DNA of 39,450 nucleotides from Pseudoclavibacter sp. AY1F1 (GTDB lineage: Bacteria; Actinomycetota; Actinomycetes; Actinomycetales; Microbacteriaceae). A program made the translations under genes and the position numbers. The notes below the pieces were generated by a model, which made no database searches, was not told where the DNA came from, and saw only the letters and a program-made list of their open reading frames with translations. The stretch spans positions 1 through 39,450 of the forward strand of contig NZ_PSTQ01000020.1 of the NCBI RefSeq assembly GCF_002931075.1, written 5' to 3'. Below are positions 32,501-39,450 of this stretch, piece by piece; position 1 is the first letter of the stretch; every line of letters begins with the position of its first letter.

Positions 32501-33763
32501 TCAGAGACTCGCCACGGCGGCGTCCGCGCCCGACGTCCAAGTTGTCGCCCTATTGGCGGAAGCGGCATGGACGTCGGCAGGCCTCGTGAAGCGCCGGTCG
32601 AACGCCTCGGTACGGAACACTTCGCGCGCGTACTCGAGTTTGTGGCTTTCCCAGTTCGAATCGAACGCATCCGGTGCACCGGATTCGACACTCCAGAAAT
32701 CTTCGAGGTCCGGACGCAGCGCGGGCGCGGTGAAAGTGCCAAGATCGACTTCCTCCCTAATCGCGTCCAGGAGCTCGGCGGGAGTGAGGCGCTGCTGGTC
32801 GGCTCCGGGCGCGACGTGCACGTACGTCAACAGATCGCGGAGTTGGTCGATGCGTTCCGGACGGATGGATCGCAGCGCTGCAACCGCCGCTCGCGTTGCG
32901 GGATCCGCGTCGCGCTGGAAGGTCTGCACGGTGTGCTGTACGAAGCCGTGGTCCAGCGTCGCTGTGGTCGTGGCCCGCAGCGCATCCGGCATCCGCTCGG
33001 CTATCTCGTGGCCCGGGTTCGCGCGGTTGTACAGGTGGGTGCGGAGCCGGAAACGGTCGCCCACTTCGTTGCGACCGGCGTACATCTCGGACTCTCCGGC
33101 CTCCTCAAGGTCCGAGCGATCGAGCTGCGGCGGTGTGGATGGCGTCTCGAAGGTTCCAGCCGCGATCTCCTGGGTCATGACACGCACTGTTCCGTCCCAC
33201 ATGGGCGAGCCCCACGCATGTTTCGCTCCGTCGGGGCCGAGGGCCGCGACGATCAAGTCCTCCGTATAGGCAAGGCTCTGCCCGTCGAGTTTCCGCAGCT
33301 GCTCCATCGCCGCTCGCTGCTGCTGGTGGTCGTCGTTGAGCTGTTCCCGCGACGTGGCGATGTCGCCGGTCACGAGAAACACGGGTTGGTTGGTCTCCCA
33401 CTGAAAGTTGTCGTACGCCTCCAAGGCACGCAACCGCATCGGAGTGGGAGCGGCCGTGATCGTGTCCGAGAGCGGGATGAAGAACGTTTCGGCCTCTACG
33501 ACGCCCTTGGCCTTCTCGAGCTCGGGAGGAGCAACGCGCGTCATCACCTCCGGAAACACCACTCGCTCGACGCGTGTGCGCAGCTCCCGGGTGGGCCGAG
33601 CGAGGTCATTGACGGCTATGAACTCCACGTCGCCTTTCACGACCTTGGCGATCTCCGCGGCGTACTCGTTGATGAGCCGTTTCGGATCGTTCGTGCGCTT
33701 GAGGACTGTCGGCGCGTGGGTGGTGAGGTACTGTTCGACCGCTTTGCGGCATCGACGGCTCAT
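32501..33763 (-). CDS. hypothetical protein with RPADVHA C-terminal motif
   Basis: A 420-aa soluble protein of unknown family. The N-terminal ~200 residues are alpha/beta (DVEFIAVNDLARPTRELR, WETNQPVFLVTGDIATS, SLAYTEDLIVAALG), and the C-terminal half is mainly helical. AAAGGA lies 6 nt before the ATG. It is 11 nt downstream of the methylase-helicase. The last 27 residues contain RPADVHA (32564-32584) and end AVASL, the same layout as the relaxase and methylase tails, so it may be secreted through the conjugation channel. Confidence 0.75.
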   Translation of the reverse strand: MSRRCRKAVEQYLTTHAPTVLKRTNDPKRLINEYAAEIAKVVKGDVEFIAVNDLARPTRELRTRVERVVFPEVMTRVAPPELEKAKGVVEAETFFIPLSDTITAAPTPMRLRALEAYDNFQWETNQPVFLVTGDIATSREQLNDDHQQQRAAMEQLRKLDGQSLAYTEDLIVAALGPDGAKHAWGSPMWDGTVRVMTQEIAAGTFETPSTPPQLDRSDLEEAGESEMYAGRNEVGDRFRLRTHLYNRANPGHEIAERMPDALRATTTATLDHGFVQHTVQTFQRDADPATRAAVAALRSIRPERIDQLRDLLTYVHVAPGADQQRLTPAELLDAIREEVDLGTFTAPALRPDLEDFWSVESGAPDAFDSNWESHKLEYAREVFRTEAFDRRFTRPADVHAASANRATTWTSGADAAVASL

Positions 33764-33774
33764 GAGGATTCCTT

Positions 33775-36700
33775 TCAGATGGACGCGCCAGCGGGGCCGC
33801 TGACGGGTCGGGTGTGGGTGTGGTCGGCGTGGATGTCGACCGGGCGAGCGGGACGCTCTGCGGGGGTCTTTGGCCTGGCTGCTTCACGGGCCAGCTCCTT
33901 GTTGAGGGCCTGGAACTCGGCCCACTTGTCGCGCAGCTCGTCAGCTCTCCGGAACGGCAGACCGATGCGCTCCTCCGCTTCGTTGGCGACTCGGTGCTTC
34001 TCGTCGCGGTCGAGGCGGCGCTCGGCCAGCCCTGCAGGGATCGCTGCAACGCGGTTGGCGAGACGGGTGACCGCGCCTTCCGGGCTCTGCAGGAACCGCT
34101 CCGCGTCGGCGTTGATCTCGCTGCCTGGGACGTCCTGCAGCTCCAGGTACACGAGCTGCTTGCCGTACTCGCGCCCGCGCGACGCGAGCACAGTCATGCC
34201 GCTGAGCTCTCCCACGGCCGCGCGCGCTGACGACGTGCTGTACCCGCCACGCCCCTGCGGGATCCCACCGCGGTGGAAGAGCCGCACGAGCTGCTGGCCC
34301 GCTTCGGTGCGCTTCGAGAAGGTGCCTCGCCCGATCGTCATCGTGAAGCGATCGCCGTCGAGTTCACGTACGTGGGGCAGTGCTGCCTCGAGCTGTTCAA
34401 TCTCCCGCTCGAGCCGTGAGACGCGTGCTCGCGCGTTGTCGACGGTCATGCGCAGCGTGGCCTGGGACTGGGCGTGTGCTCGCTCGAGGCGGCGCAGTTT
34501 CGTGACGTCGGTGCGCAGCTGCGCGTGCTGCACAAGCTTCGGATTGCCCGTCGCCAGCGCCTTCGCTTCACCCGCTTCGAGTTCGGCGGTGCCGATGTCT
34601 TCGAGGTCGCGCACGCGGGCGTCGCCGCGCATGGCTTGCGCGATGAAGCGACCTTTCTGCTCCTGCTTTTGCCACATGAATGCGTCGAAGGAGTGCGACG
34701 TCGCGTACCGGTAGTGCTGCACGACGTCGTTCTGGTTGCCCTGGCGCATGATGCGTCCGGCCCGCTGCTGCAGGTCGGATGGGCGCCAGGGGCAGTCGAT
34801 GTCGTGGAGCGCGATCGCGCGGCGTTGCACGTTCGTGCCGACGCCCATCGTCTCCGTCGACCCGAACAACACCGACACCTGCCCGTCCCGGGCTGCTTTA
34901 AAGAGCGCCGCCTTCTTGGCGCTGCCTTTCGCGTCCTGCACGAACGCGATCTCAGACCGGGGCACGCCCGCGGCCGCGAGCCGGTCGCGCATCTTCTCGT
35001 ACACGGACCATCCGCGGTCTTTGTTCGGAGTGCCGAGGTCCAGGAACACGATCTGCAGCGCACCCTTGTGCGCTGCCTCGTTCCCGGTGTCGGGATCCGC
35101 GTACGAGTTCCCGGCGTTGTCCCGGTAGATGCGGGCGATGTTCTCCACGGCGCGGTCGATCTTCGTCTCGGCCCCGTCGTCGGAGAGGCCCACGAGTTCC
35201 GCGTCCAGCGCGGCCTTGCGGCCGTCGGAGCTGATGCGGAGCATGTTGTCGCTCTTATCTGCACGGGTGAGCTTGTCGATGCGGACGCGCAGCTCCCCGA
35301 TGTACTCCCGCACGGCGGGAGAGGCCGGGACGATCACCATCTCGGGGCGGGCCTGCCCCTTGCTGTTGAGCGCGAGCTCGGGAGTGGGGAGGTTCAGGTC
35401 CGCGGCGGTCTTGACGTCGCCAGCGACTCGCCAGAGGCGCAGCATTTCGGGCAGGTTCTTGAACCGACTCAGACGCGTTTTCGTCTTCATGCCACCCGCG
35501 ACGTCGACTTCCATCTCCGTGTGCAGCTCCCCGAAGGTCGCCGCCCACGCCTCGAAGTCGTGCACGCCCGCCTCCTCCAAGAGGTCGGGGCGCAGGTAGC
35601 GCTGCATCGTGTACGCCTCGACCAGCGAGTTCGAGAGCGGTGTAGCCGTAGCAACGGTCGCGATGCGACCCGTTTCGCTCGTGGCGCGCAGCAGCTCCAT
35701 CTTCATGTGCAGATCGGTCGCACGACCGGCAACTTGAGGAATGTTCGCGCCCGAGAGCTTGCTGCCGATCGCGAGGCCCTTGAAGTCATGCATCTCGTCA
35801 ACGACGAGGTAGTCGATGCCCATCTGCTCGAACGTCGCGACACCGTGGTCTCGCACGAACGGATCCTGCTTCGCGATCGTCTGTTCGAGCTTGCTGCGCG
35901 CGTCCTCGGCTTCCTTGACGGTCATAGCGCCGGACTCAACAGCCCGGTCGAGGTACGAGGACTGGACCGTGAGCTCGCGGCGGCTGTAGGTGTCCTCCCA
36001 CTCGGGCGAGACGGGGATGCCTTTGAACGCGGTGCGGGTCATGATGATTGCGTCCCACGGATTCGTGACCGCTCGCGCCACGAACTTGCGACGATTCTCC
36101 TTCGTCACATCTCCCGAATCGGCAGCGAGAACTCTGGCGGATGGGTAGAGCTGGAGCCATTCCCGGGAGAACTGCTCGAGCATGTGGTTCGGCACCACCA
36201 CGACGGGCTTGGTGACAAACCCGAGGCGGCGCAGCTCCATCGTGCCGATCACCATCTCGGCGGTCTTGCCCGCCCCGACTTCGTGGAAGAGCCCGACCGT
36301 GGGCTCCGCGATCATGCGAGCGACCGCCGCCCGCTGATGTGGGTGCGGGGTGAATGTCTCGGCCAAGCCCGGCAGCTGCAGCGCCTGCCCCTCCGTGGAG
36401 TAATCCCGCAGCGCGATCGCGTTGAACCGCTCGTTGTAGATACCCAGCAGGCGGGACGCGCGTTCTGGGTCGTCGAAGACCCAGTCCTGGAACTTCTCGC
36501 GGATCTCGTCCGCCTTTTCCAGTGCGGCTGCGGTCTCTTCTGGGTTCGGGATCTCGCGACCGTCTGGGTCTCGATCCGTGACTTTGATTTCGCTCATGTT
36601 GAGGAGCGAGCCGAAGAGCTTGCCGAACGGGCGACGGGCCGTGCCGTACTCGTCAGTGTTGGCGACACCGAAGGTGGCTCCCGTGACGCGCCACTCGGAG

Positions 36701-38844
36701 GCTCCCAATCGTTCCACGCGCGCGTTCCGGTCATTGGAGTGTGCCTGCAGGAACTCCTGGAACGTTTCGGAGTCGATCCATGACGCCCCGACCTGCGGGT
36801 AGACGTCCTCAACGCCGAGCGGCGCTGGTTGCACGCTCTCGAGCGCCGCGACGTTGACCTGCAAGCGCGGATCCTCTAACGCGGCAGCTCTCGCCTCGCG
36901 CAGCTTGACGCGGACATTCCCGGACAGGTACTCGGCGCGAGGCTGCAGGACGTTGGTCGCTGGATCCTCGAACGCGAGCCCGTCGAGCTGCGAGCGCGCT
37001 GATTCCGCGTCGACACCCAAAAGGCCGGCTATGGTCTCCACGTCGATGCGGCCATGCCGGTCAAGGCTGACCGCGACCGCGTCCGCGGGCGTGTCCACGC
37101 TCGTGACCACTGGCCGCGGGGCGCGGACACGGCCAAGCAACAGGCTCGCGGGGGTCGCGCGTTGTTCCTGCTCGTCGTAGTTCTCCAGCGCGAACACGAG
37201 CGCCGCTCCCGGGTCTTGCCGGAAGGCGCGCGTTGCTGGGGGTGTCCGGCGCTGTACGCGCGGCTCTCCCGTGTCCGGGTCGACGCTCTTGAGCTCGATG
37301 AGCTTGATGCGGTTGACCGGACCGTACGCGGCCAGGTGCGCCTCGTACGTGGTGCGCAGTTCGGCACGGAGCTCGGCCAGCTCCGCCGTGTCCTCCAATG
37401 TCTCCGCCTCGAGCGTGACCAGATCGCGAGACAAGTCCCGCATGGCCACGAGGCTGCGCACCTCGGCCAGCGCGGTCTTGGCCACCTTGACCGGGGCGAG
37501 GTTGCCACCGGTCACCTCGAAGAAGCCGCCGTCCTGCTCGAGGAGGGTTCCCTCCCACGTTCCTTCTGGGGCTGCGGTCAGATCGTCGGTCATGGCCGTG
37601 TCCGCAGCGGTGTCCGCGTCCGGTGTCCGGGCGGTCATGCCGTGACCGGCCATGACCGCTGACTGGGCGATGCTGGACAGCGCCTCCCGCAGCGGGGCCG
37701 CGTCCCACGCGTTCTCGGCCACGACCCTCAGCTCAGGCCCGAAGCGGCCGATGTCCGCGGACACGTGACCGAGGATGTGCTCGGGGTGCGCGTGGAAGTA
37801 CCGATTCATCGCCACAGGCATGTCCGCATCGCTGTCGATGTCGGCCACGGTCAGCCAACGCGCGTCGCCGCGTTCGGCGCCCTCCTCACGGCGGCGGAAC
37901 ACGAGTACGTCGGTGATGACGTCCGTGCCGGCCAGCTCCTTGTGTGCCCGCTCTGGCAGGCGGACCGCGCCCACCAGGTCTCCGAGCTCGTAGAGGCGAC
38001 GCCTGGCGGAATCGTCGGCGGCGTCGAGCGTGTGGCGGCTCGTGAGCGCCACGACCATGCTGCCCGGACGGGTCAGGTGCAGGGACTTTGCGAGGAAGTG
38101 GTTGTGCAGCGACAGCGCGCGGCCCGGGTTGTGGAGCGCGTCGCGCAGCTTCACCTGGCCGAAGGGGACGTTGCCGATCGTCGCGTCGAAGTACCCGTCG
38201 GGGAAGCGCACGTCCGCGAAGCTGCCCGTGCGGATCTCGGCCTGTGGCTGCAGGAGACGGCTGATGAGCGCGGTGGTCGCATCGAGCTCCACGCCCGTCA
38301 TGCGCGCACCGTCCGGCGCGGTTCCGATGAACGTACCTAGCCCGGATCCGGGCTCGAGCACGCGCCCACTATCGAACCCGAGCTCGCACAGGCCCTCCCA
38401 CATCGCGGTGGTGAACTCTGGCGAGGTGTAGTGCGCGTTCAGCACGGTCCGGCGCGCTTGCGTCCAGGCATCCTCGTCCAGGAGCTCGCGCAGCTCCGCG
38501 TACTCGTTCGCCCACACCTGGTCGACGGGGTTAAACACGCCTGGCACGGCACCCCAACTGGAGTACCGTGCCAGAACCTGCTGCTCATCTGCGGTCGCTA
38601 CCCGCTCTTCGTCCCGCAGCTGGAACGCGAGGCGGATCGCGGCGACGTTCGCCGCATACCGGGCCTTCGGGCCGGACGGGGCGAGCTGTGCCGACGACTC
38701 GGCGCGGAACGCTACTGCTGGAGCGCTGCCTGCAGCGTCCCTCGGTGCAGCTCCTGCCGCACCGCGCTGAACAGTTCGCTCCAGTCGAGTTGATCCGGAT
38801 CCGAGTCCGTCGCCCAGAAGAGCACCGGCTCGATCGCTGCCCAC
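33775..38844 (-). CDS. DarB-like giant DNA methyltransferase-helicase
   Basis: About 1689 aa. The N-terminal N6-adenine methylase region has VLEPGSGLGTF (SAM motif I) and IGNVPFGQ (about residue 223) in the place of NPPY. A large middle region precedes an SF2/SNF2 helicase: HEVGAGKTA (about 852), VVPNHMLEQF, VVDEMHDF (about 1010), VATATPLSNS, and QQRAGRIMRQGNQ (about 1356). A coiled coil near 1440-1480 and a basic C-terminal part follow, ending RPVDIHA (33826-33846) and 16 residues to AGASI. This architecture matches antirestriction proteins such as phage P1 DarB and the 'polyvalent' proteins of conjugative elements. The start is uncertain: GTG 38844 is the first usable codon and lies inside the upstream gene; the frame itself continues to 39435, but that part is out-of-frame translation. 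Confidence 0.85.
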   Translation of the reverse strand: MGSDRAGALLGDGLGSGSTRLERTVQRGAAGAAPRDAAGSAPAVAFRAESSAQLAPSGPKARYAANVAAIRLAFQLRDEERVATADEQQVLARYSSWGAVPGVFNPVDQVWANEYAELRELLDEDAWTQARRTVLNAHYTSPEFTTAMWEGLCELGFDSGRVLEPGSGLGTFIGTAPDGARMTGVELDATTALISRLLQPQAEIRTGSFADVRFPDGYFDATIGNVPFGQVKLRDALHNPGRALSLHNHFLAKSLHLTRPGSMVVALTSRHTLDAADDSARRRLYELGDLVGAVRLPERAHKELAGTDVITDVLVFRRREEGAERGDARWLTVADIDSDADMPVAMNRYFHAHPEHILGHVSADIGRFGPELRVVAENAWDAAPLREALSSIAQSAVMAGHGMTARTPDADTAADTAMTDDLTAAPEGTWEGTLLEQDGGFFEVTGGNLAPVKVAKTALAEVRSLVAMRDLSRDLVTLEAETLEDTAELAELRAELRTTYEAHLAAYGPVNRIKLIELKSVDPDTGEPRVQRRTPPATRAFRQDPGAALVFALENYDEQEQRATPASLLLGRVRAPRPVVTSVDTPADAVAVSLDRHGRIDVETIAGLLGVDAESARSQLDGLAFEDPATNVLQPRAEYLSGNVRVKLREARAAALEDPRLQVNVAALESVQPAPLGVEDVYPQVGASWIDSETFQEFLQAHSNDRNARVERLGASEWRVTGATFGVANTDEYGTARRPFGKLFGSLLNMSEIKVTDRDPDGREIPNPEETAAALEKADEIREKFQDWVFDDPERASRLLGIYNERFNAIALRDYSTEGQALQLPGLAETFTPHPHQRAAVARMIAEPTVGLFHEVGAGKTAEMVIGTMELRRLGFVTKPVVVVPNHMLEQFSREWLQLYPSARVLAADSGDVTKENRRKFVARAVTNPWDAIIMTRTAFKGIPVSPEWEDTYSRRELTVQSSYLDRAVESGAMTVKEAEDARSKLEQTIAKQDPFVRDHGVATFEQMGIDYLVVDEMHDFKGLAIGSKLSGANIPQVAGRATDLHMKMELLRATSETGRIATVATATPLSNSLVEAYTMQRYLRPDLLEEAGVHDFEAWAATFGELHTEMEVDVAGGMKTKTRLSRFKNLPEMLRLWRVAGDVKTAADLNLPTPELALNSKGQARPEMVIVPASPAVREYIGELRVRIDKLTRADKSDNMLRISSDGRKAALDAELVGLSDDGAETKIDRAVENIARIYRDNAGNSYADPDTGNEAAHKGALQIVFLDLGTPNKDRGWSVYEKMRDRLAAAGVPRSEIAFVQDAKGSAKKAALFKAARDGQVSVLFGSTETMGVGTNVQRRAIALHDIDCPWRPSDLQQRAGRIMRQGNQNDVVQHYRYATSHSFDAFMWQKQEQKGRFIAQAMRGDARVRDLEDIGTAELEAGEAKALATGNPKLVQHAQLRTDVTKLRRLERAHAQSQATLRMTVDNARARVSRLEREIEQLEAALPHVRELDGDRFTMTIGRGTFSKRTEAGQQLVRLFHRGGIPQGRGGYSTSSARAAVGELSGMTVLASRGREYGKQLVYLELQDVPGSEINADAERFLQSPEGAVTRLANRVAAIPAGLAERRLDRDEKHRVANEAEERIGLPFRRADELRDKWAEFQALNKELAREAARPKTPAERPARPVDIHADHTHTRPVSGPAGASI

Positions 38845-39428
38845 TGCTCCCAGGTCAGCGACCGCACGAACGCCGCGATCGGTGCCTGCTCCGCGAAGTA
38901 TGCCTCCACTTCCGCCCACGTCTCCGCGGGTCGACTCGAGTCGAGCAGCGTCGGCGGCATCGGCACGCGCTCCAGATCCATCGGCGGAACGATCACCGCT
39001 TGCTCGGTCCCCCAGAACTTCCGCTCCGTCTGCAGCAACCGCGCCAGCAGCTCCGGCGTCGGCACCTGGCCCAGCGACCGCGGGAGCTGCCGGGAGTCCT
39101 CCCACAGCGGCCGCAGCGGTGGCTCCTCCGGTGGCTCGTCCCCGTCGTCCTCCGGGTCCACTTTCGCGGGGTACGCCTCGTACAGCACCTGGTTCAGCGC
39201 GATCTCCTCCGCGGTCCGCTTGGCCTGGTTCCGCCGCCCCACTTCCTGCAAGTAGTCCGGGTTCGAAGACGTCTGCCCAAGCAACTGGTTCTCTGTCTGC
39301 TCGACCATCTCGCGGATCTGCGACGCGAGCTCCACGACCGTCTGCTCCCGGTCCTCCATGACTGCCCACTCCTGTGGCGTCGCCCGCTGCAGGTAGCCCC
39401 GCACGTTCGACTCGTACCTGTGGCTCAT
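38712..39428 (-). CDS. hypothetical protein heading the methylase operon
   Basis: A 238-aa acidic, soluble protein, largely helical (QEWAVMEDREQTVVELASQIREMVEQ), with a proline-rich middle (EPPEEPPLRPLW) and tryptophan-rich C-terminal half. No family is recognised. ATG 39428 follows GGGAGGG by 8 nt, the best ribosome-binding site in the window. Its end overlaps the methylase-helicase frame. It could be a chaperone or inhibitor for the giant protein before transfer, judged only from its position. Confidence 0.8.
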   Translation of the reverse strand: MSHRYESNVRGYLQRATPQEWAVMEDREQTVVELASQIREMVEQTENQLLGQTSSNPDYLQEVGRRNQAKRTAEEIALNQVLYEAYPAKVDPEDDGDEPPEEPPLRPLWEDSRQLPRSLGQVPTPELLARLLQTERKFWGTEQAVIVPPMDLERVPMPPTLLDSSRPAETWAEVEAYFAEQAPIAAFVRSLTWEQWAAIEPVLFWATDSDPDQLDWSELFSAVRQELHRGTLQAALQQ

Positions 39429-39450
39429 CGTCCATCCCTCCCGTTTTGGC

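Larger units (their letters stand above)
62..39450. mobile_element. integrative mobilisable/conjugative element, left end and most of body (right end outside window)
   Basis: The tRNA 3'-half fragment at the left edge is followed at once by a tyrosine recombinase, the usual arrangement at one end of a tRNA-integrated element. A MobF relaxase-helicase and a giant methylase-helicase typical of conjugative elements follow, with cargo blocks between them (surface proteins, peptide export, toxin- or defence-like pairs). No second copy of the tRNA fragment and no coupling protein or VirB4-like ATPase is present, so the right end and the transfer apparatus must lie outside. An integrating plasmid would look the same. 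The left limit is set at the tRNA fragment; the right limit is simply the window edge. Confidence 0.6.

Noticed and set aside
32567-36783. Two long plus-strand frames (715 and 769 codons)
   Set aside because: Both are antisense to the methylase operon, and their translations show no domains, only Arg/Val/Leu-rich composition.
38712-38760. Programmed -1 frameshift joining the 238-aa gene to the methylase frame
   Set aside because: A -1 shift would join the frames, but no slippery heptamer lies near the TAG; an internal GTG start is simpler.
1-39450. CRISPR arrays, rRNA genes, intact tRNAs, riboswitches, insertion sequences
   Set aside because: None could be found by reading; no regular spacer-repeat pattern, transposase or complete cloverleaf is visible.

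Overview
The window is high-GC and actinobacterial. Small GTG/TTG-started, ATGA-coupled genes, LAxTG cell-wall sorting signals and a MobF (TrwC/TraA-type) relaxase best fit the Microbacteriaceae or close relatives; that placement is an inference from style, not from a marker gene. The whole window reads as one integrative mobilisable/conjugative element (or a plasmid carrying an att site). At the left edge lies the 3' half of a tRNA with a CAT anticodon loop, next to a tyrosine recombinase. A MobF relaxase sits mid-window, and a very large methylase-helicase gene sits at the right edge. The right end of the element and the type IV secretion apparatus are not in the window.

Layout. 1-2.5 kb: att-like tRNA fragment, tyrosine integrase and two genes translationally coupled to it. 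2.6-5.9 kb: accessory block with a small papain/transglutaminase-like protein, two small unknown proteins and an overlapping pair made of a DUF4365-like (PD-(D/E)XK-like) protein and an unknown partner. 6.1-9.1 kb: cell-surface operon with two LAxTG-anchored proteins (one with a probable thioester adhesin domain and two Ig-like repeats) and a sortase. 10-14.4 kb: export cassette A (I36-like secreted protein, lipoprotein, MacA/HlyD-like adaptor with a peptidoglycan-binding domain, MacB-like ABC protein). 14.4-17.2 kb: mostly non-coding DNA and a lipoprotein closed by a strong terminator. 17.3-21.3 kb: small unknown gene, candidate origin of transfer, relaxase. 21.5-24.0 kb: overlapping ASCH and GNAT-PIN-PUA-like genes. 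24.3-29.7 kb: export cassette B, one coupled operon of a secreted peptide, two FtsX-type permeases, an ATPase, an ECF sigma factor, a putative anti-sigma factor and a second I36-like secreted protein. 30-31.2 kb: two coupled unknown genes. 31.4-39.4 kb: a four-gene operon led by a 238-aa protein and a DarB-like methyltransferase-helicase of about 1690 aa.

The most interesting observation is a shared C-terminal tail. The relaxase, the methylase-helicase and the 420-aa protein all carry RPxDxHA 16-20 residues before the C-terminus, and these three plus the 374-aa protein end in a short small-residue tail (AGPAL, AGASI, AVASL, AGASM). Relaxases carry C-terminal type IV secretion signals. The simplest reading is that the giant antirestriction-like protein and its two companions are sent into the recipient with the DNA, a conjugative counterpart of phage P1 DarB. 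Other candidate systems are the GNAT-PIN/ASCH pair, the DUF4365 pair and the sigma-controlled peptide-export cassette.
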